NCBI RefSeq assembly: GCF_022669015.1
Contig: NZ_JAKKSL010000004.1
Coordinates: 186,001-250,000 of the forward strand
DNA from: Colwellia maritima
GTDB taxonomy: Bacteria; Pseudomonadota; Gammaproteobacteria; Enterobacterales; Alteromonadaceae
Direction: 5' to 3'
DNA: 64,000 nucleotides
The notes beneath the pieces are model-generated. The model made no database searches. It was not told the DNA's origin and saw only the letters and a program-made list of their open reading frames with translations. Shown here piece by piece: positions 8,813 through 17,963 of this stretch. The position numbers and the translations under genes were made by a program. The stretch's first letter is position 1, and each line of letters opens with the position of its first letter.

Positions 8813-8908
8813 TGGAGCGGCTAACGAGACTACTCTCATCAACATAAGTCGTGGCATTCACTTCGCTTTTGGCAACGTGATGCTCTACCGGCCTGACACC
8901 GACCGCTT
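8813..8908 (-). pseudogene. Decayed tRNA-Gly copy C
   Basis: This copy keeps the CCA end and acceptor 3' strand of tRNA-Gly. It carries the shared T-loop segment (ACTCTCATCAACATAAG) and the TTCGCTTTT insertion in the anticodon stem, and its D-arm is broken (CCGGCCTGACACC). The flanking spacer CTTCATTAGAGCTTTTTTTAC is repeated with copies D and E, so the units multiplied together. Confidence 0.75.
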
Positions 8909-8931
8909 CATTAGAGCTTTTTTTACTTTAT

Positions 8932-9021
8932 TGGAGCGGCTAACGAGACTACTCTCATCAACATAAGTCGTGGCATTCACTTCGCTTTTGGCAACGTGAT
9001 GCTCTACCGACACCACCGCTT
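8932..9021 (-). pseudogene. Decayed tRNA-Gly copy D
   Basis: This unit has the same T-loop and anticodon-stem insertions as copies A and C and a shortened D-arm (CCGACACCACCGC). It repeats 119 bases after copy C and keeps the encoded CCA end. Confidence 0.75.
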
Positions 9022-9044
9022 CATTAGAGCTTTTTTTACTTTAT

Positions 9045-9133
9045 TGGAGCGGCTAACGAGACTACTCTCATTAACATAAGTCGTGGCATTCACTTCGCTT
9101 TTGGCAACGTGATGCTAGCTGAGCTACAGCCGC
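9045..9133 (-). pseudogene. Decayed tRNA-Gly copy E
   Basis: This copy has an intact acceptor 5' strand and part of the D-arm (GAGCTACAGCCGC) but a small D-loop deletion, plus the shared T-loop segment (with one C-to-T change) and anticodon-stem insertion. It is the copy nearest pgsA and so the first to be transcribed. Confidence 0.75.
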
Positions 9134-9262
9134 TTCATTTGTTGACTCCTTGTCAACGGAACCGCATTCTACATCGAATTAAGTAACAGTCAACTATTAA
9201 ATGAATTTTTTATGTCGACTGCTTAAAAAGCAGCTAATTTGATGTTATAGCAAGCAGTTAAA

Positions 9263-9842
9263 TTATCCTTTTAATTCAGGCCAAGCAGCTTTAAAGTAAC
9301 TTATTAAGGTTGAAACGGTTAAAATAGTAGCAACAAAGTAGAAAAAATAGGCTGCATAATTGATCACTTCTGGTGGTAAAGAGAAAAATATTAACGGAAT
9401 GTCATAATCAGGTCGCCATATTAATCCCATTATGCCAAGCATCTGCGCGGCTGTTTTATATTTCCCCATGTCAGATACCGCAATAACATCACGTTTACCC
9501 CGGGATGACATGAATTCTCTTAACGCACTGATAAATATTTCTCTGGCAATCATGATAATTTGCCGGAATAGCGACTAACCATGTTTGATAGTCTTGGGCT
9601 ATCATCACTAAAGCTGCAACAACCATTAATTTATCGGCGACAGGGTCAATAAAAGCCCCAAAGGCAGATGATTGATTTAGTTTTCGTGCCAAATAGCCAT
9701 CTAATGCGTCACTAATTGAAGCAGTCCAGAACACGGCAAAAGCACCAAAGTGGCTCCAAGACAAAGGTAAATAGAAAATAAGCAGAAAAACGGGGATCAA
9801 AATGATCCGGAATAAGGTTATTTGATTAGGTAATGTCCACAT
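9263..9842 (-). CDS. pgsA: CDP-diacylglycerol--glycerol-3-phosphate 3-phosphatidyltransferase (frameshifted)
   Basis: PgsA makes phosphatidylglycerophosphate, the committed step to phosphatidylglycerol and cardiolipin, in the inner membrane. The CDP-alcohol phosphotransferase motif is split over SDALDGYLARKLN and GAFIDPVADKL in the N-terminal half; the C-terminal half (IAREIFISALREFMSSRG onward) is also typical. The two halves are in different frames. One extra A near 9558-9561 (GCAAATTATC where GCAATTATC is expected) explains the break. The gene is essential in most bacteria, so I take it as a sequence error. It lies between uvrC and the tRNA array, as in E. coli. Confidence 0.9.
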
Positions 9843-9917
9843 AATTTTTATTTAATTTTGAAAGGTAACTGCAAAAATTCTTCCCTTATTCTACACAGGA
9901 TCATCAATGAGTTATAG

Positions 9918-11815
9918 TCACTTGTTATGTAAAGTCTCATAAATGTTTTTTGCTAACACTTTACTAATGCCAGGAACTTTTTCTAAATCGGCTATGTCGG
10001 CTTTATTTACTTCTTGTATACCACCTAAGTGTGTTAATAATGCTTGACGTTTTTTAACGCCTACGCCTTCTATTTCTTCTAATACCGATTTTTTGCTCGC
10101 TTTTTGTCTTTTTGCCCTATGACCCGTAATTGCAAAACGGTGTGATTCATCGCGAATATGTTGCACCAAATGTAAAGCAGGGGAGGTGGCGGGTAAAGAT
10201 ATTAGTTGGTGTGAGCCGGCTAATATGAGTGTCTCTAAACCTGGTTTTCTAGATTCACCTTTAGCAACCCCTACAAGTAAAGGAATTTTTTCTAGTGATT
10301 CTTGGGTACTGAGCATGGCAAAAAAGTCTTCAGCTTTTGCTAATTGGCCTTTACCACCATCAATAAAAACAATATCAGGCATTTTTTTCAGTGACTCTTC
10401 GTCGGTTGATTTTATTTTGCCATATCGTTTATTTAAGGCAAATTCCATTGCAGCATAATCATCGCCCGGCGTAATGCCATAGACATTGTATCGTCGGTAA
10501 TCAGTTTTAAGTGGCCCTTCTTGATTAAAAACAACATTAGACGCTATGGTTTGTTGTCCCATCGTATGGCTAATATCAAAACATTCAATTCTGTTAATGC
10601 CATTTGCTAACTCAAACACTTCATTTAGGGCTACAAACCTTGCTTGCATTGATTCTTTATGGCTGTTTCTAGTGACAAGTGCTGTTTGTGCATTGGTGGC
10701 GGCGAGTTTTAAATACTGACGGCGTTCGGCACGAATTTTCGTGGATATTTTAACCTCATGATCAGATTGCTTTGATAACAATGAGGCTAATTCATTAAGC
10801 AGTTCAAAATCAGTTGGCGCAACAATTTCCTTTGGAATTAGTCCTTCATTAGTTCCGCTACCGAGTTCATTACCTAAATAATGTTGGCCAATAAAAGCTT
10901 GAATGACTTCCTCGTCACTTGTATCACTCGGTACGACCGGAAAATAGCTTTTGCTACCAAGTATTTTATGGTCTCGAATACAAAGTAAGTGAAGACAGAC
11001 TTGGGTTTTCAGTCGATACATACCAATAACATCCATTTCTGCAGCAACACCACTAACATATTGTTGTTGTTGAACTTTACGTAAGGTTGTTATTTGATCT
11101 CGGTATTTTGCTGCTTGTTCAAAATGTAATTCGCTACTGGATTGCTCCATTTTTTTTACCACTGCTCAATAACCATTGAGCTTTTGCCTTTTAAAAATAG
11201 TTTAGCTAAATCAACTTGTTGCTGATAATCCTCTTGCGATATTTTATCGACACAAGGCGCTAAACAACGGCCTAATTGATATTGTAAACATGGGCGAGAA
11301 CGTGCTTTATAATAACTGTCTTCACATTGGCGAATAGGAAATATTTTTTGCATTAAGCGTAAACTTTCCCACACAGCACCAACGGTTGGGTAGGGACCAA
11401 AGTATTCCCCTTTTGTGCGTTTCCCGCCACGGTGTAGGCTAAGTCTAGGGTGTTTATGCTGCGTGATTAATAAATATGGGTAGGATTTATCATCACGCAG
11501 GAGAATATTGTATTTTGGTTGGTATTTTTTTATATAGTTATTTTCAAGAATCAGTGCTTCCCCTTCCGTATGGGTTACAGTGACGTCGATAGCGCAAATT
11601 TGCTTAACTAAGGCTTTTGTTTTGACCGAGCCAACATCTTTACGAAAATAACTTGCTAAACGTTTTTTTAGTTGTTTGGCTTTTCCTACATAAATAACGG
11701 TTTGCTCGGCATTATACATACGGTATACACCGACCTGCTCAGTAACCGAATTTAAAAAGGCTTCACTATCAAAATTTATTGCCGGCATGTTTGTGCCGGT
11801 GGTTGTATTTGACAA
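9918..11815 (-). CDS. uvrC: Excinuclease ABC subunit C (frameshifted)
   Basis: UvrC makes the dual incisions of nucleotide-excision repair. The first about 100 residues are the GIY-YIG nuclease ([20 protein letters not shown]), followed by a cysteine cluster, the UVR helix pair ([14 protein letters not shown]), the RNase H-like domain ([20 protein letters not shown]) and C-terminal helix-hairpin-helix repeats ([23 protein letters not shown]). The full length is about 630 residues, normal for the family. The frame changes near 11158-11166, where one T appears to be missing (GAGCAGTGG). The gene lies directly downstream of uvrY, the usual gammaproteobacterial arrangement. Confidence 0.93.
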
Positions 11816-11817
11816 AA

Positions 11818-12461
11818 CTATAATTTTTCTGTGTTAATCATGCCATGACGAATAGCGAGATGTGTTAATTCTACGTCGTTGCCAACGCCAAGTTTTTCGA
11901 ACATTCTATAACGATAACTGTTGATTGTTTTTGTACTTAAGTGCAGGTTTTCTGAAATATCAGGTACTTTTTCGCCGCGTGTTATCATTAACATTATTTG
12001 TAATTCGCGATCTGATAATTCGGTAAAAGGATTTTCCTCTGTTGATTTAAATTGGCTTAACGCCATTTGTTGAGCAATTTCGGTGGCAAATAACGTTGGC
12101 CACTATTCACGGCTCTAATCGCGTTTATCATTTCATTAGGACCCGCGCCTTTGGTTAAAAAACCTGCGGCGCCAATTTGCATTACTTTGGTTGGGAAAGG
12201 ATTTTCCGCGTGGGCTGTTAGTATTATTATTTGTACGTCAGGGATTATGCGTAAAATTTTCTTAGTCGCCTCTAATCCGCCCATGCCAGGCATGTCCATA
12301 TCCATTAAAATTACATCAGGCTCAGTTTTACGACAATATTTGATTGCGTCTTCACCTGTTTCACATTCCTGAATAACTTTAAAACCTTTTACTTCATTTA
12401 ATATTTTATTAACACCTGAGCGTACTAGCTCGTGATCATCAACTAATAATATATTTATCAA
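11818..12461 (-). CDS. uvrY: Response regulator UvrY/GacA (frameshifted)
   Basis: This is a NarL/FixJ-type response regulator. The receiver domain has [10 protein letters not shown], the phosphorylated aspartate in [14 protein letters not shown] (about D54) and the lysine in LTKG. The C-terminal LuxR-type HTH is [21 protein letters not shown] ending in HGMINTEKL. It matches UvrY/GacA, partner of the BarA/GacS kinase, which switches on CsrA-sequestering small RNAs. The two halves are joined by restoring one A in the run near 12077-12080 (CCGAAATTGC), giving [14 protein letters not shown]. uvrC follows immediately, as in E. coli. Confidence 0.92.
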
Positions 12462-12474
12462 TGGATTTTGCCTT

Positions 12475-12774
12475 TTATAATTCGTTGTTCTTTAACCAAC
12501 TATTGAGTAAGCCTATTTGTCCATTTTTATAGGCTGCATAAGTTAAGCGTACAGCATTACTTAAAATAATACTGTCAGACCAGTTTGTTTGTTCTGAAAT
12601 TAATTGATAACAGACTCTTGCTTCGGGTGATAAATAGCCACGCATTTCTTGTTTACCACGTTCTTTTTGTCTTTCACGGTAGCGTTTTTGTTTTTCGGCA
12701 TTTGTCATCGCCTTTTTCTTTTTTTTGACCGGATCGTCCATTTTTATCTCAATGCGTTTTATTACTTGCTGCAA
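12475..12774 (-). CDS. Hypothetical basic small protein
   Basis: I do not recognise this 99-residue protein. A very basic N-terminus (VKKKKKAMTNAEKQKRYRERQ) is followed by a predicted helical region ending in SDSIILSNAVRLTYAAYKNG. The amphipathic strand-like GYLSPEA plus two helices could be a ribbon-helix-helix-like DNA-binding fold, but this is only a resemblance. Translation may start at an internal methionine (MDDPV or MTNAEK). The gene lies 13 bases upstream of uvrY on the same strand and could be cotranscribed with it. Confidence 0.5.
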   Translation of the reverse strand: MQQVIKRIEIKMDDPVKKKKKAMTNAEKQKRYRERQKERGKQEMRGYLSPEARVCYQLISEQTNWSDSIILSNAVRLTYAAYKNGQIGLLNSWLKNNEL

Positions 12775-12892
12775 TTAATTACTATGTTACCTTGACCGGT
12801 CGATTTTGCAATATCAACATGCAGCTTAATAACAACATAAAAGTTGACTATTATCATTAAAACACCTATTTTTTTACTGTTCAGAGTTGTTT

Positions 12893-12910
12893 AGTGTACA
12901 AGTGTTCGCT
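12893..12910. promoter_or_regulatory. Probable FabR-type operator upstream of fabA
   Basis: AGTGTACAAGTGTTCGCT is an 18-base imperfect palindrome (6 of 8 arm positions match) about 60 bases before the fabA start. It resembles, from memory, the FabR/unsaturated-fatty-acid operators found upstream of fabA and fabB in gammaproteobacteria. I could not run a motif scan. Confidence 0.5.
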
Positions 12911-12971
12911 AAAGTAGCGCTCAACAAATATTACAGATTTAAATAAACAACTTTTATAGGTAAAAAAACTG

Positions 12972-13493
12972 ATGGCAATGGCACAACAGAGTTCATATAG
13001 CAAAGAAGACTTAATTAAAGCCGGTACTGGTGAAATGTTTGGTGAAGGAAACTCTCAACTTCCTTCAGATAATATGTTGATGATGGATCGTATTCTCACT
13101 GTTACTGAAGAGGGTGGTGAGTTTGGTAAAGGGTTTATTGAAGCAGAATTAGACATTACGCCAGATCTTTGGTTTTTTGATTGCCACTTTAAAGGCGACC
13201 CTGTTATGCCAGGTTGTTTAGGCTTAGATGCAATGTGGCAGTTAGTTGGATTTTTCCTAGCGTGGACAGGTGGACCGGGTAGAGGTCGTGCGTTGGGTGT
13301 GGGTGAAGTTAAATTTACCGGTCAAATTTTACCAACAGCAAAAAAAGTATCGTTTAGAATTGACTTTAAACGTGTTATTAAACGTAAACTCTATATGGGC
13401 TTAGCTGACGGTAGTGTGAGTGTTGATGGTCGTGAAATTTATTCAGCGAAAGATTTAAAAGTGGGATTATTTACTGATACAAGTAAGTTTTAG
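12972..13493 (+). CDS. fabA: 3-hydroxydecanoyl-ACP dehydratase/isomerase FabA
   Basis: FabA dehydrates 3-hydroxydecanoyl-ACP and isomerises trans-2- to cis-3-decenoyl-ACP, the branch point to unsaturated fatty acids in the type II pathway. The active-site histidine is in [14 protein letters not shown] and the aspartate in [10 protein letters not shown]; the 173-residue length is normal. A methionine two codons downstream is an alternative start. The gene stands alone between the divergent uvrY group and the convergent bamE, with a probable FabR operator upstream and a terminator hairpin just after the stop. Unsaturated lipids would matter for a cold-adapted marine cell, but that is inference. 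Confidence 0.95.
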   Translation: MAMAQQSSYSKEDLIKAGTGEMFGEGNSQLPSDNMLMMDRILTVTEEGGEFGKGFIEAELDITPDLWFFDCHFKGDPVMPGCLGLDAMWQLVGFFLAWTGGPGRGRALGVGEVKFTGQILPTAKKVSFRIDFKRVIKRKLYMGLADGSVSVDGREIYSAKDLKVGLFTDTSKF

Positions 13494-13503
13494 TATTGGT
13501 TTT

Positions 13504-13550
13504 TGGGTTAACATCTTTTAAGCGTGTTGTAAAAAGAGTTAACCCATTTT
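13504..13550 (+). terminator. Probable terminator after fabA
   Basis: The perfect nine-base inverted repeat TGGGTTAAC (13504-13512) / GTTAACCCA (13538-13546) is followed by TTTT. The loop is long (25 bases), so it is a moderate candidate. Confidence 0.5.
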
Positions 13551-13592
13551 AATCGGCTATACTGCTAGCTAATTAGCTTCGCTTTCTGGGAT

Positions 13593-13967
13593 TTACTTGT
13601 CAGTTTCATCAGTAGTAATCGGTTGATTAAATGGCGTATTGAAATTTTCTGATAATTCAAAATCACCTTCTGCTGACACAAGTTTGTCATCTTCAAACTT
13701 TATTATAAAACTTTTCTGCATATCTAATTTCGCACTACGGCCTGATTTAAAACGATAAATATAATTCCATGTATCAGCATCAAATGAATCTATCATGACA
13801 GGGCTACCAAGAACAAATTTCACTTGCTCCTTGGTCATACCTATTTGTATTTTGTCTATGCTTTTTTGTTCAAGGTAGTTACCTTGTGGAATATCGATTC
13901 GATAAACCCGGCTTGAACAGGCAGAAAGTGATAGCGCTACGGCAATAATTGAGGTACGAAACAACAT
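13593..13967 (-). CDS. bamE: Outer membrane protein assembly factor BamE (SmpA/OmlA)
   Basis: This 124-residue lipoprotein has a signal peptide with lipobox LSAC (lipidated C17). The BamE core is visible in IDKIQIGMTKEQVKFVLGSP and DTWNYIYRF. BamE is a small accessory subunit of the BAM complex, anchored in the inner leaflet of the outer membrane and involved in folding beta-barrel proteins. In gammaproteobacteria it usually lies next to recN, as here. A short acidic C-terminal tail follows the core. Confidence 0.92.
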   Translation of the reverse strand: MLFRTSIIAVALSLSACSSRVYRIDIPQGNYLEQKSIDKIQIGMTKEQVKFVLGSPVMIDSFDADTWNYIYRFKSGRSAKLDMQKSFIIKFEDDKLVSAEGDFELSENFNTPFNQPITTDETDK

Positions 13968-14098
13968 GAAATTTTACTTTCCTTCAATATAAATGAATAC
14001 AAATACAAATTAACACATAAAGTGTGAGCAGGGATAATAACGAAGCATGGCTTGAGATACAAAGCTATTTTTCATAAATTTCATATCTGCACACTTAT

Positions 14099-15786
14099 TT
14101 AACTTGCTAATAACTCTCGCGCATTCGCTAAACTATGCTCTGATATTTTATCACCGGCAAGTAAACGTGCTATTTCTTGGATGCGACTTTGCTCACTTAG
14201 TTCCGTAACTTTTGTTTCTGTGTGTTCACCGTCAGTTAATTTACTCACAAAAAATTGTTGATGACCTTTGCAAGCAACTTGTGGTAAATGGGTTACGCAT
14301 ATTACCTGTGTATTTTTTGCGAGTTGTTGTAGTTTTCTACCAACCATTGCCGCTGTTGGTCCACTGATTCCTACATCAACTTCGTCAAATATTAAAGTTG
14401 GAGTTACAATTTTATCAGCAAGAATTACTTGCATGGCTAAGCTTATCCGCGATAATTCACCCCCTGAAGCAACTTTATTCATGGCTTCTAATGATTGACC
14501 TGGATTAATGCTTACTTGGAAATCAATTTTATCTATGCCATTAGCTGAAAGACTGCCAGTGTTACTATTAATTGATTCTATACCAATATGAAATTTTCCA
14601 TGAGGCATATTAAGTTCTTGCATGCTTTTACTTATTAATTGACTTAAGGTTTTTGCGGCTTTTTTCTTGAAGCTGTTAATACTAATGCGCTCTCATGATA
14701 GTGTTGTTCAGTTTTAGCCATTTCACTGATCACAGTATTAATTCTTGATTCATCATTAGAGATTGCGGCTAGCTCTTGAATTAATTCTTGATGAAAACCA
14801 ACTAAATTTTCCGGGGGAAGACTGTGTTTTTTTGCTAGTTGTAAGGCAGTAGAATAGCGTTCTTCAATCATAGCGTAAGCTTGAGGATCTAATTCAAGAT
14901 CTTGATAATAATGCTTAAGATCAGCAGAAGCTTCTTCAATTTGAACAAAAGAGTCATTAAGTAGCGTTGCAACATTCGCTAACCTGTTATCTAAACGGGC
15001 AATGCTACCAATATTTTCGCTACAGTGTCTTAATGAGTCGAGCACGTTAAAGTTTTCATCTTCAGTTAGTGTTTGCAAGGATTGTAGAGTGGTATCAAGT
15101 AAGTCTTGTGCGTTTGCGTGGCGCTTATAGTCGCTTTCTAAGGTTTCAAATTCACCTGTTTGTAAGGCAAATTCATTTAGCTCTTGTACTTGGTATTGCA
15201 AGAGTTGTTGCTGCGCTTCTCTTTGGATTTTATTTTGTTGTAATAAGTCTAATTCTTTATTTAGCTTATGCCATTGTTGATAGTAATGTTTTACTTCATC
15301 AAGTGCCGGTTTATTATTGGCATATTCGTCAAGTAATTTACATTGTTGGCTCGACTTCATAATTAATTGGTGATCATGTTGTCCATGAATATTAATGAGC
15401 AATTGACCTACTTCTTTCAGCTGTACTAAGGGCACTTGGCTGCCATTAATATAGGCTTTTGAACGACCTTCGGCAGATATGACCCGTCGTAGTATGCATT
15501 CAGTATTTGATTCTAATAATAAGTCATGTTGCGTTAACCATTGTTGCGCACTTTTATTATGTTGAGTTTCAAAGGTGGCAGCAAGCTCTGCTTTTTTGCT
15601 GTTTGGACGAACTACATTAGTGGTGGCACGATCGCCCAAACATAAACCTAAAGCATCAATTGCAATTGATTTACCTGCTCCTGTTTCACCTGTAATAGTG
15701 GTCATGCCTGATTGCCAATCGATATCGAGAGATTTAACGATGGCAAAATTTTGAATGTTTAGTTGTAAAAGCATAATGTCGAGCAC
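14099..15786 (-). CDS. recN: DNA repair protein RecN (frameshifted)
   Basis: RecN is an SMC-like ATPase that acts in double-strand-break repair and sister-chromatid cohesion. The N-terminal part has Walker A (GETGAGKS, about residues 34-41), then a long coiled coil. The C-terminal part has the ABC signature (KVASGGELSRISLAMQ) and Walker B (LIFDEVDVGISG). The frame breaks near 14660 in a T/A run; adding one base restores SRKKAAKTLSQLISKSMQEL and gives a protein of about 560 residues, the family's usual size. It lies between bamE and nadK on the minus strand. Translation starts either at MLDIM or at the methionine of MLLQLNIQNF. Confidence 0.93.
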
Positions 15787-15913
15787 CTAATAATACTGTA
15801 TAAATACTTAGGTGTTAATTTATACAGTAAATAGATATAATGCAAATGTTTTTACTGTTATATTTCACTTAATCTTTGTACTTATTTACTAAGCACAATA
15901 CTAGTAAAGTTTG

Positions 15914-16784
15914 TTACCCCTGACTTAATTTGCTGCGTAATACATTAAAGTAATCATGATCAAGGGGGTGAACTAAACGTATGGTGCTAACACTTTTTTT
16001 AATAATCACTTCATCGCCCGGCATAACGGCTAAAATAACATGACCATCACAGCTTACTTGTAAGCTTTCTTGATTTTCATTGGCCAAGATAAGCTTAATT
16101 TCACTGTCACCATCAACAACGATAGGTCTACTTGTTAGTGTATGTGGGAACATAGGCACTAAAGATAAGGCATTTAAGTTAGGGGTCAATATTGGTCCAC
16201 CAAACTGACATGGAATAAGCTGTTGAGCCGGTAGGTGTAGAAATAATAAGGCCGTCAGATCGTTGGCTAAACATAAAGCAGTTATCAATATGCACTTCAA
16301 ATTCAATCATACTGGCAACTTTACCGGCATGAAGTACGGCTTCATTGACTGCGCTATTAGAGCTTTTGAGTTTACCATGACGATAAACTTCGGCTTCAAT
16401 AATAAAACGTTGTTCAGAACGTGATTCACCTTTTAATATTTTGGCTAAAGGTTTGATGATTTCATCAGGTGACAGATCAGTTAAAAAACCTAAGTTTCCT
16501 CGGTTTACACCAATAACACCAATGTCGAAACAGGCTAAAACACGGGCAGCGCCCAACATGTAGCCGTCACCACCAACCACTATCGCAAGATCAGCTTGTT
16601 CACCAATTTCGGTCAGTGAGCAAACTTTCATCCCTTTAATGTTTATTGAAGTAGCAACCGTTGTTTCGATCAATACTTGATATTTATTTTCAAGCAAATA
16701 GTCATGCAATGCTAAAATTGTTGCACTTGCACCTTGGTGGTTAGGTTTGCCAATCAGGCCAATTGTTCTATAGTGTTGAGCCAT
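15914..16784 (-). CDS. nadK: NAD kinase (frameshifted)
   Basis: NadK phosphorylates NAD to NADP in the cytosol and is essential in nearly all bacteria. The GGDG motif is in [17 protein letters not shown], the NAD-binding block in [12 protein letters not shown], and the C-terminal block in [14 protein letters not shown]. The frame changes inside the block [19 protein letters not shown] near 16200-16206, where one extra T in a TTT run explains it. Full length is about 290 residues, normal for the family. It is divergent from grpE across a 268-base gap that holds the grpE heat-shock promoter. Confidence 0.93.
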
Positions 16785-16968
16785 AACAATTATTTCATAG
16801 TTAATCTCTTTAAAAGAAGTTTCCCCTTATTTCCGTGGCTTGTAAAGTTTGTATTTGATAAAATGATTTTTTTTGGCGTTAATACCAAGAGAAGTGATTA
16901 TGTTTAGGACTGAGTACGTTAGAAATTGCGTAAACGTTAGTTAATAATTTATTTCTGTTGTTAAAGGG

Positions 16969-16994
16969 CTTGAATAGCATAATCTTGGCCCCAT
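16969..16994 (+). promoter_or_regulatory. Sigma-32 heat-shock promoter of grpE
   Basis: CTTGAAT (16969-16975), 13 bases, then CCCCAT (16989-16994), very close to the sigma-32 consensus CTTGAAA-N13-15-CCCCAT. It lies 58 bases before the grpE start codon. Confidence 0.82.
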
Positions 16995-17052
16995 AATTAG
17001 CATCAATATGTTTTTTTATTGTAACGTTATTAAGATTTAATTGGAGTTTTTT

Positions 17053-17684
17053 ATGACGACAGAGTCTACAAAATCAGAAAGTCAGCCAACAGTTGAAGAG
17101 CAGTTAGCAGCAGAGATAGTGAAAGAAGCAGAAGAGCAAGTTGAAGAGCAGCATGAACACGCACATGAGGTACTTAGTGCCGATCAAGAGCGTATTAATG
17201 AATTAGAACTTGCTTTAGCGACAGCGCAAGCGACCGTTATTGATCAAAAAGATTCCGTTATTCGCGCTAAGGCTGAGGTGGATAATGTTCGTCGTCGTTC
17301 TGCACAAGATGTTGAAAAAGCGAGAAAGTTTGCCTTAGAAAAATTTGCGGTGAAATGCTTGTCACCGTTGACAACTTAGAACGCGCTTTACAAAATATTG
17401 ATAAAGACGACGAAAGTAAGTTGGCTGTTATTGAAGGCGTTGAATTAACTTTGCAAGGTTTAACTTCGTCATTAGAAAAATTTGGTGTTAAAGCGGTTGA
17501 TCCTCAAGATCAACCTTTTAACCCTGAATTGCATCAAGCTATGTCAATGCAAGAAGTTCCTGGTGTTGTACCTAATACCGTGATTGCCGTAATGCAAAAA
17601 GGTTATGAACTTAATGGTCGTTTAATTCGTCCTGCCATGGTTATGGTGTCAAAAGCAGCCCCTAGTGTTGATGAGTCTGTTTAA
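17053..17684 (+). CDS. grpE: Nucleotide exchange factor GrpE (frameshifted)
   Basis: GrpE releases ADP from DnaK. The acidic N-terminus leads into the long helix ([20 protein letters not shown]..., [21 protein letters not shown]), and the C-terminal beta-domain has [21 protein letters not shown]. The start at 17053 (MTTEST) is chosen because GGAG lies seven bases upstream; an earlier ATG at 17041 overlaps that site. The frame breaks near 17349-17354: GCGGTGAAATG should be GCGGGTGAAATG, giving [17 protein letters not shown] sigma-32 promoter precedes the gene and a terminator follows it, so it is expressed separately from dnaK. Confidence 0.92.
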
Positions 17685-17735
17685 TTACTAAAATAATAGT
17701 ATTTGAGCCGATATCAGGTTCTATGTACACAGATA

Positions 17736-17763
17736 AAAACCAGACATTTTGTCTGGTTTTTTT
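17736..17763 (+). terminator. Intrinsic terminator after grpE
   Basis: AAACCAGAC-ATTTT-GTCTGGTTT followed by a run of T is a strong rho-independent terminator between grpE and dnaK. Confidence 0.88.
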
Positions 17764-17847
17764 GTATTTGCCTTTTTAGAGGATAAAAAACACAACGAAA
17801 AAGTAGGGCTGTATTTCAAATAAAATTAAATTTTTACAAATTTTCTA

Positions 17848-17874
17848 TTGAAAAGTATTTTCCTACCCCCATTT
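17848..17874 (+). promoter_or_regulatory. Sigma-32 heat-shock promoter of dnaK
   Basis: TTGAAA (17848-17853), 13 bases, then CCCCATTT (17867-17874). This is a near-consensus heat-shock promoter about 90 bases before dnaK. Confidence 0.82.
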
Positions 17875-17963
17875 ACTATTTCAACAACAGATAAACATTT
17901 TACTTTCGATGAGAGTAAAACGTAATTGAACGTAATAACGTAATAAATAGGAGCTTCCCCCTC

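Noticed and set aside
8712-9133. CRISPR-like array with about 113-119-base periodicity
   Set aside because: The repeats are tRNA-Gly derivatives with conserved spacers; there are no short identical repeats with unique spacers and no cas genes.
13504-13550. A small RNA after fabA
   Set aside because: The nine-base inverted repeat directly after the stop codon, followed by TTTT, is more simply a terminator.
9263-17684. Real pseudogenisation of pgsA, uvrC, uvrY, recN, nadK and grpE
   Set aside because: All are broken by single bases with both halves conserved, and several are essential, so sequence error is the better reading.
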